DNA of 64,000 nt from Algiphilus aromaticivorans DG1253 (GTDB taxonomy: Bacteria; Pseudomonadota; Gammaproteobacteria; Nevskiales; Nevskiaceae): positions 558,001-622,000 of the forward strand of contig NZ_JPOG01000001.1 of the NCBI RefSeq assembly GCF_000733765.1, read 5' to 3'. This document shows, piece by piece, positions 10,260 through 21,841 of the stretch (positions within the stretch are counted from its first letter, which is position 1; each line of letters starts with the position of its first letter). The notes under the pieces are model-generated. The model saw only the letters and a list, made by a program, of their open reading frames with translations, searched no databases and had not been told where the DNA came from. A program made the position numbers and the translations under genes.

Positions 10260-11992
10260 GTCGGGCCCGCCGCAAGCCGCAGGTCAAGGCCGTGCCGACG
10301 TGGCGCCGTCACAGCATCACGGCACTGATTCTGGCGGCCAGTACGGTGCTGGCGTTGCGCGCTTTCGACCTGCAGGTGCTCGACCGTGCCTTCCTTGAGA
10401 ACGAGAGCGCTAAGCGCGCGCTGCGCCATGTCGAGATCCCGGCTCACCGCGGCGCGATCCGCGACCGCAACGGCGAGCCGCTGGCGGTTTCCGCACCGGT
10501 AGAGTCGATCTGGGTGGTGCCCGGCGACCTGCTCGCTGCGCCCGAGTATCTGGCGCCGCTGGCCAATTTGCTCGACCGGGACGTCGAGAGCTTGCGCGCC
10601 GAGCTGGCCGCGCGCAGTGAGCGCCGTTTCTACTGGCTGGAGCGCCATCTGGCGCCGGCGCAGGCGCGTCGCATCAAGGCGCTGGAAGCCCCCGGCGTGG
10701 CGAGCGCGCGCGAGTACCGGCGCTTCTACCCCACCGGCGAGATCACGGCGCATCTGGTCGGGCTGACCAACATCGACGGCAAGGGCCTGCAGGGTTTCGA
10801 AGCTGCTGCCGAGGAGGCGCTTTCCGGGCGCCCTGGCAAGCGCCGGGTGACGCGTGCTCGCGACGGCCGCGTCGTCGACGCTGGCGTCGAGCTGCAGCCG
10901 GCGCGTCCGGGGCAGGACGTGCGCTTGAGTATCGACCTGCGACTGCAGTACCTGGCGCATCGCGAACTCAAGGCCGCTGTGCAGCGCCATGGCGCCGCCG
11001 GCGGCATGGTGCTCGTCGCCGATGTGAAGACGGGCGACATCCTGGCCATGACCAGCGCGCCCGGCTATAACCCCAATGATCGTTCGAGCATCGGCGACGC
11101 GCGCATGCGCAATGGCGCAGTCGCCGATCTTTTCGAGCCCGGCTCGACGGTGAAGCCGCTGCTGGTGGCGCACGCCCTCGACGCCGGCCTGATCGCCCCC
11201 AATGCCACCTATGACACCGGTGACGGATGGACGCAGGTCGGGCGGCTGACCGTGCAGGATGTCAGCGCCTACGGGGTTGTCGATCTGGCGCGCCTGCTGC
11301 AGAAGTCGAGCAATGTCGGTGCCGCCAAGCTGGGCCTCGATATCGGCGCCGAAGAGGTTTTTTCGGCCTATCAACGTTTCGGCTTCGGCCAGCCGCTGTA
11401 CTTCGGTTTCCCCGGCTCACGCCCGGGCCTGCTGCGCTTCTGGGGCGATTGGGGCGAGGTCACGACCGCCACCGCCTCCTATGGCTACGGCGTTTCGACC
11501 TCGGCGGTCCATTTGCTGCGCGCCTATGTAGCGCTCGCGCGCGACGGGGAGATGCCCGGGTTGCGCCTGCGCACGGATCAGGCGGCCATGCCCCCCGAGC
11601 GCGTCATCTCCGCTGATACTGCACGCAGAGTCCGCCGCATGCTGGAAGGCGTGGTCAGCGAAGCTGGTACCGCACCGCAAGCCGCGGTACCGGGTTTCCG
11701 CGTTGCCGGCAAGACGGGCACCGTGCGCAAGGTCGGCGCCGGCGGCTACGCCGAGGACCGTCACCAGGGGCTCTTCGTCGGCATGCTGCCGGCCGAGAAT
11801 CCACGCCTCGTCGGGCTGGTCATGATCGACGAGCCCACGCGCGGGGGATACTACGGCGGCGCCACAGCCGGCCCGGTGTTCTCGCGCGTCATGCAGGGCG
11901 CGGCCCACTGGATGCAGCTGGCGCCGCGCGCGCCCAGCGCCCCCGGTTTCACCACCGTGGAACATCGCCTCGACAGGGAGTCACGCTCATGA
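10256..11992 (+). CDS. ftsI: peptidoglycan D,D-transpeptidase FtsI (PBP3)
   Basis: Class B penicillin-binding protein that cross-links septal peptidoglycan in complex with FtsW. The 578 residues comprise a basic N-terminus, one membrane helix (about 20-37), the pedestal domain (HRGAIRDRNGEPLA) and the transpeptidase domain. The catalytic motifs are present: S297-TVK (active serine and lysine), S351-S-N353, and K486-TG. Usual length for the family. Start overlaps the ftsL stop by 4 bp, and the stop overlaps murE by 4 bp. Confidence 0.97.
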   Translation: MSRARRKPQVKAVPTWRRHSITALILAASTVLALRAFDLQVLDRAFLENESAKRALRHVEIPAHRGAIRDRNGEPLAVSAPVESIWVVPGDLLAAPEYLAPLANLLDRDVESLRAELAARSERRFYWLERHLAPAQARRIKALEAPGVASAREYRRFYPTGEITAHLVGLTNIDGKGLQGFEAAAEEALSGRPGKRRVTRARDGRVVDAGVELQPARPGQDVRLSIDLRLQYLAHRELKAAVQRHGAAGGMVLVADVKTGDILAMTSAPGYNPNDRSSIGDARMRNGAVADLFEPGSTVKPLLVAHALDAGLIAPNATYDTGDGWTQVGRLTVQDVSAYGVVDLARLLQKSSNVGAAKLGLDIGAEEVFSAYQRFGFGQPLYFGFPGSRPGLLRFWGDWGEVTTATASYGYGVSTSAVHLLRAYVALARDGEMPGLRLRTDQAAMPPERVISADTARRVRRMLEGVVSEAGTAPQAAVPGFRVAGKTGTVRKVGAGGYAEDRHQGLFVGMLPAENPRLVGLVMIDEPTRGGYYGGATAGPVFSRVMQGAAHWMQLAPRAPSAPGFTTVEHRLDRESRS

Positions 11993-13470
11993 GCCCCATC
12001 GGCGAAGGCGTGCAACGGCTGACCGAGCTGCTTGAAGGGCTGGTCGATGCCGCCGAGGTTCCGGACCTGATCGTCTCGGATCTGACGATGTCGAGTCAGG
12101 AGGCGGGCTCCGGTCAGGCCTTCCTCGCCGTGCGCGGCACGCGCATGCACGGCCTGGCCTTCGCGGCCGAGGCGGTGGCGCGTGGCGCCAGTTGCGTGAT
12201 CTACGAATCGGGTGAGGGGGCGGTTGCTCCTGATCTCCCCGTGCCCTCGGTTGGCGTGCCGGAGCTGTCGCGTCATGTCGGCGAGATTGCCGCGCGCTTC
12301 CACGGGCGCCCCTCCGACGCGCTTGCCGTGACGGCCATCACGGGAACCGACGGCAAGACCTCGGTGGCCTGGCTGATGACCGGGGCGCTGGCGCATCTGC
12401 GCGTTCCGGCGCATTACATCGGCACGCTCGGCAGCGGCGTGCCGGGTGGCCTCTCGGCGACCCAGCACACCACACCCGATCCGATCCGGCTGCAGGCGGC
12501 ATTGGCTGAGGCTCGCGACGCGGGCGCGCGTGCCGTCGTCATGGAAGTCTCCTCGCACGCCCTCGATCAGCACCGCTTGTCCGGCACGCGAGTCGCCTGC
12601 GCCCTGTTGACGAATCTGGGTCGCGATCACCTCGACTATCACCCGGACGTTCAGGCCTATCACGAAGCCAAGCGCCGACTGTTCGCGGACTGCGCGCCGA
12701 CGACCAGTGTTTTTAACGCCGACGACCGCATCGGCCGGGAATGGGCGCAGGCCGATCCGTCTGCGTGGTGCTATGCGCTCGATCACGATGCCGATGTGCG
12801 AGGGATCGATCCGGTCTTCAGTCAGGACGGCCTGCGCTTTGCGCTCGAGTATCAGGGCAGTCGTGCGCAGGTGAAGGCGCCGCTGATGGGGCGCTTCAAC
12901 GTCTCCAATCTCGCGGCTGTGGGCGCGGCGCTGCTAGCGCAGGGGCATCCCCTGAAGAATGTCGGTGCAGCGCTGTCGCGCGCTGGCGTCGTACCTGGCC
13001 GGATGGAGCCGGTGCGCACCGATGGCAAGCCACTGGTCATCATCGACTACGCGCACACCCCGCAGGCGCTGTCGCAGGCGCTGTTGGCCTGTCGTGCCCA
13101 TACGCGCGGGAAGCTGTGGTGCGTCTTCGGCTGCGGCGGCGATCGCGATCGCGGCAAGCGTGCCTTGATGGGTCAGACTGCCGCGGCCGTGGCGGACCGC
13201 ATCGTCATCACCGATGACAATCCACGCAACGAGGCACCCGAGGATATTGCCGCAGCGATCCTCGAAGGCGTCGGCGCCCACGGCGAAACGCAGGTCATCC
13301 ATCGCCGCGCCGACGCCATCGCCCAGGCCATCGCTGCCGCCGGTGCCGACGACATTGTTCTGGTTGCCGGCAAGGGGCACGAGACGGTGCAGCAGTATGG
13401 CGGCGTTGAGTACCCCTTCTCGGATCGCGACTGCGCGCGCGCCGCACTCGGTCTGGAGTCCCTGGCATGA
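11989..13470 (+). CDS. murE: UDP-MurNAc-tripeptide synthetase MurE (meso-DAP type)
   Basis: Cytoplasmic ATP-dependent Mur ligase adding the third amino acid to UDP-MurNAc-L-Ala-D-Glu. 493 residues, with the ATP loop TGTDGKTS near residue 117, EVSSHALDQHR, and a C-terminal DNPRNEAP block; DNPR is the signature for meso-diaminopimelate selection rather than lysine. Substrate choice therefore fits Gram-negative peptidoglycan. Coupled by 4-bp overlaps to ftsI and murF. Confidence 0.97.
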   Translation: MSPIGEGVQRLTELLEGLVDAAEVPDLIVSDLTMSSQEAGSGQAFLAVRGTRMHGLAFAAEAVARGASCVIYESGEGAVAPDLPVPSVGVPELSRHVGEIAARFHGRPSDALAVTAITGTDGKTSVAWLMTGALAHLRVPAHYIGTLGSGVPGGLSATQHTTPDPIRLQAALAEARDAGARAVVMEVSSHALDQHRLSGTRVACALLTNLGRDHLDYHPDVQAYHEAKRRLFADCAPTTSVFNADDRIGREWAQADPSAWCYALDHDADVRGIDPVFSQDGLRFALEYQGSRAQVKAPLMGRFNVSNLAAVGAALLAQGHPLKNVGAALSRAGVVPGRMEPVRTDGKPLVIIDYAHTPQALSQALLACRAHTRGKLWCVFGCGGDRDRGKRALMGQTAAAVADRIVITDDNPRNEAPEDIAAAILEGVGAHGETQVIHRRADAIAQAIAAAGADDIVLVAGKGHETVQQYGGVEYPFSDRDCARAALGLESLA

Positions 13471-14849
13471 CCGCGCGCAGCGCAGCGGCCCTCGCCGAGC
13501 AGACTGGCGGCCTTCTGGAGGGCGCCGACGTGCCCTTCGAAGCCGTGGTGACCGATAGCCGTGCCGTGACTGCCGGCGATTGCTTCGTTGCGTTGTCCGG
13601 GCCACGCTTCGACGGCCACGACTTCCTACAGGATGTCGCCAATGCCGGTGCCGCTGTCGCGCTGGTGGCGCGCAGCGCGGCAGTGTCGCTGCCGCAGGTG
13701 CGTGTCGCCGACACCCTCGACGCGCTGCAGGCCTGGGCGGCTATTTGGCGCAGCAACTTCGCGCTGCCGGTTGTCGGTATCACCGGAAGCAACGGCAAGA
13801 CCACGCTGCGCGCCATGTGCGAAGCCGTGCTGGCGCCGCTGGGGTCACTGCTGGCGACGCGCGGAAATCTCAACAATCACATCGGCCTGCCGCTGACGCT
13901 CTGTGGCCTGCGCGAGAACCACGCTGCAGCGGTTATCGAGATGGGTGCCAATCACCGCGGCGAGATCGCTCAGCTCGCGGCTATCGCCCGGCCGGACATC
14001 GGCATCGTCAGCAATGCGGGCGACGCACATCTGGAAGGTTTCGGTTCGCGCGACGGTGTCGCCCGGGGCAAGGGCGAACTCTTCGCCGCGCTACCGGCGT
14101 CGGGCACCGCCATCATCAACGCCGACGACGCCTATGCCGGTCTCTGGCGCGAGCTCAGCACGGCCGGTCGGCAGCTCGCCTTCGGGCTGGACGTGGCGGC
14201 CGATGTCACGGCGCGCGATATAGCGCAGGAGGCCGACGGCAGTCGCTTCAGGCTGGTGCTGCCGGACGGTGAGGCCGCCGTGCGCCTGCCGCTGCCGGGA
14301 CGGCACAACGTGCGCAATGCGCTTGCCGCCGCGGCCGCGGGCCACGCGCTGGGCCTCGACGCCGAGATCATCGCTGCCGGGCTGGCCGCCACAAGGGCGC
14401 CGGCCGGTCGCCTTGCGCCGGTGGCCGCGCGCGGCGGCGCCCGATTGATCGACGATAGCTACAACGCCAACCCGGCCTCACTGGCCGCGGCTATCGACTG
14501 GCTGGCAACGATGCGCGGCCACCGCGTGCTGGCGCTGGGCGATATGGCCGAGCTTGGCGAGGCGGGTCCGGCGCTGCACGCTGAGGCAGGCCGCGCTGCG
14601 CGCACAGCCGGTATCGAGAGCCTGCTTGCCGCAGGCCCGCTGGCAGCCCGCGCTGCAGAGGCTTTCGGCCCCGGCGCAGAGGTTTTCGACGACGCCGAGG
14701 CGCTGGCTGCGGCGCTGCGTGCGCGGCTGCAGTCGGATTGGATCGTGCTGGCCAAGGGCTCACGCGCGGCCGGCATGGAGCGGGTCGTGGCAGTGCTGCG
14801 CGAAAACAACGTGTCGACGGGGGAGACCGATGCTCTACCACCTCACTGA
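13467..14849 (+). CDS. murF: UDP-MurNAc-tripeptide:D-Ala-D-Ala ligase MurF
   Basis: Adds D-Ala-D-Ala to complete the UDP-MurNAc-pentapeptide. 460 residues with ATP loop ITGSNGKTT, an N-terminal substrate-binding domain ([15 protein letters not shown]), [12 protein letters not shown], and the C-terminal [12 protein letters not shown] block typical of MurF. Its last 20 bp overlap the mraY start, the longest overlap within the cluster; a GGGGGAGA ribosome site for mraY lies inside the murF frame. Confidence 0.97.
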   Translation: MTARSAAALAEQTGGLLEGADVPFEAVVTDSRAVTAGDCFVALSGPRFDGHDFLQDVANAGAAVALVARSAAVSLPQVRVADTLDALQAWAAIWRSNFALPVVGITGSNGKTTLRAMCEAVLAPLGSLLATRGNLNNHIGLPLTLCGLRENHAAAVIEMGANHRGEIAQLAAIARPDIGIVSNAGDAHLEGFGSRDGVARGKGELFAALPASGTAIINADDAYAGLWRELSTAGRQLAFGLDVAADVTARDIAQEADGSRFRLVLPDGEAAVRLPLPGRHNVRNALAAAAAGHALGLDAEIIAAGLAATRAPAGRLAPVAARGGARLIDDSYNANPASLAAAIDWLATMRGHRVLALGDMAELGEAGPALHAEAGRAARTAGIESLLAAGPLAARAAEAFGPGAEVFDDAEALAAALRARLQSDWIVLAKGSRAAGMERVVAVLRENNVSTGETDALPPH

Positions 14850-15912
14850 GTACCTGCAGGAGTGGGAGAGCGGCTTCCGGGTCTTCCAGTATCTGACCTT
14901 CCGCTCCCTGCTGGGCGTGCTGACAGCGCTGATCTTCTCCTTCATCGCCGGACCCTGGATGATCCGGCACCTGCAGCTGCGCCAGATCGGTCAGGTGGTG
15001 CGCCACGACGGGCCGCAGACGCATCTCGTCAAGTCCGGCACGCCGACCATGGGCGGAGCGCTGATCCTTGCCGCGGTGACGGTCGGCACGCTGATGTGGA
15101 GCGACCTCAGCAACCACTACATCTGGATCTGTGTGGGCGTGACGCTGGCCTTCGGCATCGTCGGCTTCGTCGATGACTACAAGAAGATCCGCTACGGCAA
15201 GTCCAAGGGACTGTCTGCGCGAGACAAGTACTTCTGGTTGTCGCTGGCCGGTTTTGCAGCCACCACCACCATGTACGTCACCGCCAAGACGCCGGTGGAG
15301 ACGGCGCTGATCCTGCCCTTCGTCAAGGATCTGACCATTCCGCTGGGTGCGGGCTTCATTATCTGGGCCTATCTCGTCATCGTCGGCACGTCCAACGCGG
15401 TGAATCTCACCGACGGTCTCGATGGTCTGGCCATCATGCCGACCGTCATCATCGCCTCGGCGCTGGCGGTCTTCGCCTACGCCCACGGCCACGCCGAGAT
15501 CGCGGAATATCTGGGCATCCCCTTCATCCTCGGCGTTGGTGAGGTGGCGATCTTCTGCACCGCCATCGCCGGCGCCGGCCTCGGCTTCCTCTGGTTCAAC
15601 GCCTATCCGGCACAGGTCTTCATGGGGGATGTCGGCGCTCTGGCGTTGGGTGCGGCGCTGGGTACCGTCGCCGTGCTGGTGCGTCAGGAGCTGGTGCTGG
15701 TAATCATGGGCGGCATCTTCGTCGCCGAGACGCTGTCGGTGATCCTGCAGGTCGGCTCCTTCAAGCTCCGCGGCAAGCGCATCTTCCGCATGGCGCCGCT
15801 GCATCATCACTACGAGCTCAAGGGCTGGCCGGAGCCGCGCATCATCGTGCGCTTCTGGATCATCACCTTGATCCTCGTCCTCATCGGCCTGTCCACGTTG
15901 AAGATCCGATGA
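14830..15912 (+). CDS. mraY: phospho-N-acetylmuramoyl-pentapeptide transferase MraY
   Basis: Integral membrane enzyme forming lipid I from undecaprenyl phosphate and UDP-MurNAc-pentapeptide. 360 residues, about ten helices, beginning [16 protein letters not shown] as in other gammaproteobacteria. Catalytic and magnesium-binding Asp motifs are visible: [16 protein letters not shown] and [10 protein letters not shown], plus the C-terminal [11 protein letters not shown]. The frame is open upstream to 14554 inside murF, but homology and the GGGGGAGACCG site support 14830. Confidence 0.97.
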   Translation: MLYHLTEYLQEWESGFRVFQYLTFRSLLGVLTALIFSFIAGPWMIRHLQLRQIGQVVRHDGPQTHLVKSGTPTMGGALILAAVTVGTLMWSDLSNHYIWICVGVTLAFGIVGFVDDYKKIRYGKSKGLSARDKYFWLSLAGFAATTTMYVTAKTPVETALILPFVKDLTIPLGAGFIIWAYLVIVGTSNAVNLTDGLDGLAIMPTVIIASALAVFAYAHGHAEIAEYLGIPFILGVGEVAIFCTAIAGAGLGFLWFNAYPAQVFMGDVGALALGAALGTVAVLVRQELVLVIMGGIFVAETLSVILQVGSFKLRGKRIFRMAPLHHHYELKGWPEPRIIVRFWIITLILVLIGLSTLKIR

Positions 15913-17243
15913 TTCCGGGCGCGCACAGCGGACGCATGCTGGTCATCGGCCTCGGTGCTACCGGGGCCTCGGTGCTGCGTTTCTGTGCCGCCCGCAACAT
16001 CGCCTTCGACGCTACCGACAGCCGCGCCGAGCCGGCCGACTTGTCGGAGCTGCAGGCTCTCGACTCGCAGGCACGTTTCGCCCTTGGTGGTTTCGCCGCA
16101 CCCGGGCCGGTATCCGGCTACGCGGCGGCGGTGGTGTCGCCGGGCGTGTCGCTGGAGGAACCGTTCGTGCGCGCGCTGCGCGCCGATGGTCTGCCCCTGA
16201 TCGGGGACATCGAACTCTTCGCTCAGACGGCGGAGGCGCCGGTGGTGGCCATCACCGGCAGCAACGGCAAATCGACGACGACCGAGCTGCTGGGCGCCAT
16301 GGCTGAATCCGCGGGTCTGCGCGCGGGGGTCGGCGGCAATCTGGGCACGCCCGCGCTGGATCTGCTTGACCCGGCCGCCGAGCTCTATGTGTTGGAGCTG
16401 TCGAGCTTCCAGCTGGAGACGACGCACAGCCTGGTGGCTGCGGCGGCCACGGTGCTGAATCTTTCCGAGGATCATCTCGACCGCCACGGTGACATGGCGC
16501 GTTACGCCGCCGCGAAGGCGCGGGTCTATCGTGGTTGCGGCACGGCCGTCATCAATCGCGACGAGCCACTGACCGCGGAGGGCGCCGAGGCCGCGCGCAG
16601 GCAACTGCGCTTCGGCGCCGGCGCACCGGAAAGCGAGGCCGACTACGGCATCCGCGATGGCTGGCTCGTGGCCGGCGAGCAGGCGCTGATCGCCATCGAC
16701 GCCATGCGTTTGCGCGGGCGTCACAATCATCTGAATGCGCTGGCAGCGCTGGCGCTGGCCGAGGCTGCCAGCCTGCCACGCGAGCGCTGCCTGCAGGCCT
16801 TGCGCGACTTCGACGGCCTGCCGCACCGCTGCGTACTGGTTGCCGAAGGCCACGGCGTGCAATGGCTGGACGACTCCAAGGCCACGAATGTGGGCGCGGC
16901 CTGCGCCGCCCTCGCCGGCATGGATGCGCCGGTGATCTGGATTGGCGGCGGTCAGGGCAAGGGTCAGGATTTCGCACCGCTGGCGGCGCAGCTGGCCGAG
17001 CGCGCGCGCGCAGCCATCGTTTTCGGCCAGGATGCTGAGTTGCTCGCCGAGACGCTGCGCGCCAGCGCGGTGCCCGTGCAGGTCGTCGGGGATCTTGAGG
17101 CCGCCGTGCGCGACGCCGCGCAGACGGCGCAGTCGGGAGACTGCGTGCTGCTGTCGCCGGCCTGCGCCAGCCTGGATCAGTTCAGCGACTACCGCGCGCG
17201 CGGCCAGGCCTTCGCGCGGCTGGCGCGGGAGGTGGCGGCATGA
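15909..17243 (+). CDS. murD: UDP-MurNAc-L-alanine:D-glutamate ligase MurD
   Basis: Cytoplasmic Mur ligase adding D-Glu to UDP-MurNAc-L-Ala. 444 residues with a Rossmann-like N-terminus ([16 protein letters not shown]), ATP loop [34 protein letters not shown] and the C-terminal [18 protein letters not shown] that is diagnostic for MurD. Overlaps mraY and ftsW by 4 bp each. Confidence 0.97.
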   Translation: MIPGAHSGRMLVIGLGATGASVLRFCAARNIAFDATDSRAEPADLSELQALDSQARFALGGFAAPGPVSGYAAAVVSPGVSLEEPFVRALRADGLPLIGDIELFAQTAEAPVVAITGSNGKSTTTELLGAMAESAGLRAGVGGNLGTPALDLLDPAAELYVLELSSFQLETTHSLVAAAATVLNLSEDHLDRHGDMARYAAAKARVYRGCGTAVINRDEPLTAEGAEAARRQLRFGAGAPESEADYGIRDGWLVAGEQALIAIDAMRLRGRHNHLNALAALALAEAASLPRERCLQALRDFDGLPHRCVLVAEGHGVQWLDDSKATNVGAACAALAGMDAPVIWIGGGQGKGQDFAPLAAQLAERARAAIVFGQDAELLAETLRASAVPVQVVGDLEAAVRDAAQTAQSGDCVLLSPACASLDQFSDYRARGQAFARLAREVAA

Positions 17244-18433
17244 TGCGCGCGCTGATCGAGCGGCTGCCGCGTCCCGAGATGCCGGATCGCTGGCTGGGTG
17301 GTGTGGCGTTGGCGCTGCTGCTGCTGGGACTGATCATGGTGGCCTCCAGCTCCGTGGCGGTTGCCGAGCAGGGCGGCGGCTCGCCGCTGCAGCTCTTCTG
17401 GAAGCAGTGCATCTACGCACTGATCGGATTGGGCGCGGTAGTGACGCTCATGCAGTTGCCGCTGGCTGCCTTCGAGCAGTACGGCATGCTGCTGCTCGGC
17501 GGTGCCTTCCTGTTGTTGCTTCTGGTCCTGGTGCCGGCGGTGGGCGTGGAGGTCAACAGCGCCCGGCGCTGGATCGATCTGGGCATCGTGCGCCTGCAGG
17601 CCTCCGAGCCGGCGCGCTTGATGATCGTGCTCTATCTGGCCGGCTTCATCGTTCGGCGCCAGCTGGAGGTTCAGAACCAGTTCCGCGGCCTGCTCAAGCC
17701 TTTCGTCGTGATTCTGCTGGCCAGTGGTCTGCTGCTGATGCAGCCGGACTTCGGCGCGGCCGTGATCCTGTCGGCAATCTGCTTCCTGATGCTCTTCCTG
17801 GGTGGCGCGAAGCTGCGCTATCTGGGCATCCCGATGCTCGTGACCGGCGCCGGCTTCGTCGCGCTGGCCGTGACCCAGCCCTACCGACTGCGCCGACTGC
17901 TCGGTTTCTCGGACCCCTGGGCTCAGGTGGAATCGGCCGGCTGGCAGCTGTCGCAGTCATTGATCGCCATCGGTCGCGGTGGTTGGTTCGGTGAGGGGCT
18001 GGGCAACAGCCTGCAGAAGATGCTCTATCTGCCCGAGCAACACACCGACTTCATCTTCGCGATCTACGCCGAGGAGTTCGGCCTGTTCGGCGTGCTGGTG
18101 CTGATCGGTCTCTACCTGGCGCTGTTCTGGCGTGGCCAGCAGATCGCCGCGGAAGCGGAGGCGCGCGGCGCCCGCTTCGCGGCCTATCTGGGTTACGCGC
18201 TGAGCTACTGGATCGCCCTGCAGGTGCTGGTCAACATGGCCGTCAACATGGGCCTGCTGCCCACCAAGGGCCTGACGCTGCCGCTCATGAGCTACGGCGG
18301 ATCGAGCCTGCTGACCGTCTGCGCCATGGTCGGCCTGCTGCTGCGCATCGACATCGAGAATCGCCAGGCCGCTCCCGCATCGGCGCCGGCCAGTCGCTCG
18401 CGCCGAAGCGCGCGCCGTGAGGTGCCGGCATGA
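17240..18433 (+). CDS. ftsW: peptidoglycan glycosyltransferase FtsW
   Basis: SEDS-family membrane protein that polymerises lipid II at the septum together with FtsI. 397 residues with about ten helices. Family blocks: VASSSVAVAE near the first helix, NSARRWIDLG, LMQPDFGAAVIL, EQHTDFIFAIYAEEFG and LPLMSYGGSS. The last 20 residues are a basic cytoplasmic tail (SRSRRSARRE). Overlaps murD and murG by 4 bp. Confidence 0.96.
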   Translation: MMRALIERLPRPEMPDRWLGGVALALLLLGLIMVASSSVAVAEQGGGSPLQLFWKQCIYALIGLGAVVTLMQLPLAAFEQYGMLLLGGAFLLLLLVLVPAVGVEVNSARRWIDLGIVRLQASEPARLMIVLYLAGFIVRRQLEVQNQFRGLLKPFVVILLASGLLLMQPDFGAAVILSAICFLMLFLGGAKLRYLGIPMLVTGAGFVALAVTQPYRLRRLLGFSDPWAQVESAGWQLSQSLIAIGRGGWFGEGLGNSLQKMLYLPEQHTDFIFAIYAEEFGLFGVLVLIGLYLALFWRGQQIAAEAEARGARFAAYLGYALSYWIALQVLVNMAVNMGLLPTKGLTLPLMSYGGSSLLTVCAMVGLLLRIDIENRQAAPASAPASRSRRSARREVPA

Positions 18434-19485
18434 AGATCCTGGTGATGGCAGGTGGAACCGGCGGTCATGTTTTCCCGGCGCTGGCCGTAGCGGACATCCT
18501 GCGCGCGCGCGGCCATCAGGTCGCCTGGATGGGCACGCCGGAGGGACTGGAGGCGCGCGTCGTCCCGGAGCACGACATTCCGCTGCATCTGGTGCGGGTC
18601 CAGGGTCTGCGCGGCAGCGGTCTCAAGCGTCTCTTCGCGGCGCCACTGGTGCTGCTGCGCGCGCTCATCCAGGCCCTCGGCATCCTGCGCGCCCAGCGTC
18701 CCGCCGTCGTGCTGGGCATGGGCGGCTTCGCCTCCGGTCCCGGCGGGCTGGCGGCCTGGCTGCTGCGCCGTCCGCTGGTGATCCACGAGCAGAATGCGGC
18801 ACCGGGTCTGACGAACCGGCTGCTGCGCCGCCTCGCCCGCCGCAGCCTCCAGGCCTTCGAGGGCGCGCTGCCCGGCGCCGAGACAGTGGGCAACCCAGTG
18901 CGCGCCGCCTTCTCCGAGCTGGCTGCGCCGGAAGAGCGCTTTGCCGGCCGCGACGGCGCGTTGCACTTGCTTGTGGTGGGCGGCTCGCAGGGCGCGCGCG
19001 CCCTCAATGAGCTGGTGCCCGCCGCCCTGTCGCTGTTACCGGAGGGGCGCTTCCGCGTGCGCCATCAGGGCGGCCGTACCGTCGAAGCCGCACGCACGGC
19101 CTATGCCGGGGCGCAGCGCGAGGCGGAGATCAGCGACTTCATCGAGGATATGGCCGGCGCCTACGCTGCGGCCGATCTGGTCATCTGCCGCGCTGGCGCG
19201 ATGACGGTCGCCGAGCTCGCGGCGGCCGGCGTCGGCGCGATCCTGGTGCCCTTCCCGGCGGCGACGGATGATCACCAGACGCGCAACGCGCAGCAGCTCG
19301 TCGATAGCGGTGCGGCGCGCTGCCTGCAAGAGGCAGAACTCACCCCCGATCGGCTGGCGCAGGTTCTGCGTGATTTGGCTTCACGTGAGCGCCTGTTGGC
19401 CATGGCACGCGCTGCACGCGCCGCGGCGGTGCCGGATTCCGGTGAGCGAATCGCCGAAGTCTGTCTGCAGGAGGCCCGCCCATGA
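18430..19485 (+). CDS. murG: UDP-GlcNAc:lipid I N-acetylglucosaminyltransferase MurG
   Basis: Peripheral inner-membrane GT28 glycosyltransferase converting lipid I to lipid II. 351 residues, with the N-terminal glycine loop [15 protein letters not shown], the second glycine loop [13 protein letters not shown], and the donor-binding [15 protein letters not shown] near residue 255. [13 protein letters not shown] is also conserved. 4-bp overlaps with ftsW and murC. Confidence 0.97.
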   Translation: MKILVMAGGTGGHVFPALAVADILRARGHQVAWMGTPEGLEARVVPEHDIPLHLVRVQGLRGSGLKRLFAAPLVLLRALIQALGILRAQRPAVVLGMGGFASGPGGLAAWLLRRPLVIHEQNAAPGLTNRLLRRLARRSLQAFEGALPGAETVGNPVRAAFSELAAPEERFAGRDGALHLLVVGGSQGARALNELVPAALSLLPEGRFRVRHQGGRTVEAARTAYAGAQREAEISDFIEDMAGAYAAADLVICRAGAMTVAELAAAGVGAILVPFPAATDDHQTRNAQQLVDSGAARCLQEAELTPDRLAQVLRDLASRERLLAMARAARAAAVPDSGERIAEVCLQEARP

Positions 19486-20930
19486 CGCGCGAGCCCACAC
19501 CCGTGCAGCAGCAGGATATGCGCAGTCAGCCGATGCGCCGGGTGCGTCGCATCCACTTCGTTGGCGTCGGCGGCAGCGGCATGGCCGGCATCGCCGAGGT
19601 ATTGGCCAATCTGGGTTACGCCGTCAGCGGCAGCGACGTGCGCGCCTCGGCGGCGACCGAGCGCCTGGAGTCGATGGGCGTGACGGTGCAGATCGGCCAC
19701 GACGCGGCACACGTCCAGGACGCCGATGCGGTGGTCGTTTCCACTGCCATTAATCCGGCCAACCCTGAAGTCGCCGAGGCGCGGGCGCTGCGCAAGCCCG
19801 TCGTGCGCCGCGCCGAGATGCTGGCGGAGCTGATGCGCTTCCGCTATGGCATTGCCATTGCCGGCACCCACGGCAAGACCACGACCACCAGCTTGGTCGC
19901 CGCGCTGCTCGCCGAGGGCGGCTGCGATCCGACCTTCGTCGTTGGCGGCAAGGTGAAGTCGGCCGGTGCCAATGCCCGCCTGGGCGAGGGCCCCTATCTG
20001 GTGGCCGAAGCCGACGAGAGCGACGCGTCCTTCCTGCATCTGAATCCGCTGATTGCCGCACTCACCAACATCGACGCCGATCATCTGGAAACGTACGGCG
20101 GCGACTTCGCGCGGCTTCGCGCGACTTACGTGGAGTTCCTGCAGCGGCTGCCTTTCTACGGTTTGGCAGTGGTCTGCACCGACGACGGCTACAACCGCGA
20201 GCTGATCCCGCAGATCGGCCGGCCGGTGACGACCTACGCGCTGCATCGCGAAGCCGACTTCCGCGCCATCGATTTGACGCCGGGGCAGGGCGGTACTCGC
20301 TTCAAGGTGAGCGCGCCCGACGGCGTTCACGAAGATCTCTTCCTGGCGTTGCCGGGTGAACACAATGTTGCCAATGCGCTGGCCGCTATTGCGATCGCGC
20401 GCGAGGTTGGGGTCGAGTGGGAAGCGATTGGCCGCGCGCTGGCGGGCTTCCAGGGCATCGGCCGCCGGCTGGAACCCTGCGGCGAGCTGCAGGCCGGCAA
20501 TGCGCGCGTGGCCTTGGTCGATGACTATGGCCACCATCCGCGCGAACTGGAGGCGACCTTCCAGGCCGTGCGCGCGGCCTGGCCGGGACGGCGGCTTCTG
20601 GTGGTCTTTCAGCCGCATCGCTACTCGCGTACGCGTGACTGCTTCGACGATTTCTGCGCGGTGCTGTCCACCGCCGACGCGCTGGTCCTCTGCGAGGTCT
20701 ATCCGGCCGGCGAACAGCCCATTCGCGGCGCCACCTCGGCGGCACTCGCCGAGGCGCTGCGCGCGCGCGGCAAGATCGTGCCCGTGGTCGTGCACGGCCC
20801 CGACGAGGTCGTGCCGCTGCTGGCCGATGTCGCCGAAGACGGCGACGTTGTGCTGACGCTGGGCGCCGGCGATATCGGTGGCCTGCCGGCGAAGCTGCGC
20901 GCTGCCTACGCGCTGGAGGAGCTGTCATGA
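19482..20930 (+). CDS. murC: UDP-MurNAc:L-alanine ligase MurC
   Basis: First Mur ligase, attaching L-Ala to UDP-MurNAc. 482 residues: N-terminal [18 protein letters not shown] loop [26 protein letters not shown], and [11 protein letters not shown]. An N-terminal extension of about 18 polar residues ([15 protein letters not shown]) precedes the conserved core; an in-frame ATG at 19500 or 19515 could be the true start, but the 4-bp overlap with murG favours 19482. Confidence 0.96.
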   Translation: MTREPTPVQQQDMRSQPMRRVRRIHFVGVGGSGMAGIAEVLANLGYAVSGSDVRASAATERLESMGVTVQIGHDAAHVQDADAVVVSTAINPANPEVAEARALRKPVVRRAEMLAELMRFRYGIAIAGTHGKTTTTSLVAALLAEGGCDPTFVVGGKVKSAGANARLGEGPYLVAEADESDASFLHLNPLIAALTNIDADHLETYGGDFARLRATYVEFLQRLPFYGLAVVCTDDGYNRELIPQIGRPVTTYALHREADFRAIDLTPGQGGTRFKVSAPDGVHEDLFLALPGEHNVANALAAIAIAREVGVEWEAIGRALAGFQGIGRRLEPCGELQAGNARVALVDDYGHHPRELEATFQAVRAAWPGRRLLVVFQPHRYSRTRDCFDDFCAVLSTADALVLCEVYPAGEQPIRGATSAALAEALRARGKIVPVVVHGPDEVVPLLADVAEDGDVVLTLGAGDIGGLPAKLRAAYALEELS

Positions 20931-21841
20931 ACGCGGCGATGCAACACGACGCGCTGCGGGGCCGGCTGCTTGAGGGCGAGTCGATGGCGCGCTATACCTC
21001 TTGGCGCGTGGGCGGCCCGGCTGAGCGTCTTTACCTGCCGGCTGACCGCGAAGATCTGCTCGCTTTCCTGGCGCAGCTGCCGCCCGATGAGCCGCTGCAC
21101 TGGATCGGCCTGGGCAGCAATCTGTTGGTGCGCGACGGCGGCCTGCGCGGCACGGTGGTCTGTTTGCATCGAAGCCTCGACGGCCTTGAGCAGCCTTCCG
21201 AAGGCGTGTTGCAGGCCGAGGCCGGGCTGCACTGCGCGCGCCTCGCCAAGTTCTGCGAGCGCAGCGGCCTGGCGGGCCTTGGCTTCATGGCGGGCATTCC
21301 CGGCACAGTCGGTGGTGCACTGGCAATGAACGCAGGCGCCTGGGGCGGCGAGACCTGGCCGGCCGTGATCGAAGCCGAGGTCGCGTTGCGCGGTGGCGGT
21401 ACCCGCTGGCTGGCGCGCGATACGGTGGACTTCGGCTACCGCCATGTGGCGCTGCCGGCCGACGTGCTGGGCTTCATTGCCGCGCGCTTTGCGGTGACGC
21501 CGGACACCGACGGCAGCCAGGCTGCCGCCACGCGCACGCAGCTCGCTCGCCGCAAGGCGACGCAGCCGGTGGGCCGACCCAGCGCCGGTTCGACCTTCCG
21601 CAACCCGCCCGGCGATTTCGCCGCACGCCTGATCGAAGCCGCCGGCTTGAAGGGGTACGCCGTTGGTGGTGCCCGTGTGGCCGAGCAGCACGCCAACTTC
21701 CTTCTTACCGAGGCCAGCGCCACGGCCGCTGACGTCGAGGCCCTGATCGGGCACGTCCAGGCGACCGTCGCCGAGCGCACCGGTATCCGGCTGGAGCCGG
21801 AGGTGCGCATTGTCGGCGAGCTGTCGGAGGACCGCCCATGA
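20927..21841 (+). CDS. murB: UDP-N-acetylenolpyruvoylglucosamine reductase MurB
   Basis: FAD- and NADPH-dependent enzyme making UDP-MurNAc. 304 residues; the FAD-binding blocks [26 protein letters not shown] and [16 protein letters not shown] are clear, followed by [10 protein letters not shown] with the catalytic serine and the EPEVRIVG end. It lacks the long loop of E. coli-type I MurB, so it looks like a type II enzyme. 4-bp overlaps on both sides. Confidence 0.96.
   Translation: MNAAMQHDALRGRLLEGESMARYTSWRVGGPAERLYLPADREDLLAFLAQLPPDEPLHWIGLGSNLLVRDGGLRGTVVCLHRSLDGLEQPSEGVLQAEAGLHCARLAKFCERSGLAGLGFMAGIPGTVGGALAMNAGAWGGETWPAVIEAEVALRGGGTRWLARDTVDFGYRHVALPADVLGFIAARFAVTPDTDGSQAAATRTQLARRKATQPVGRPSAGSTFRNPPGDFAARLIEAAGLKGYAVGGARVAEQHANFLLTEASATAADVEALIGHVQATVAERTGIRLEPEVRIVGELSEDRP

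Noticed and set aside
14554-14829. 92-codon N-terminal extension of MraY
   Set aside because: Lies within murF in another frame; conserved MraY start and ribosome site are at 14830.
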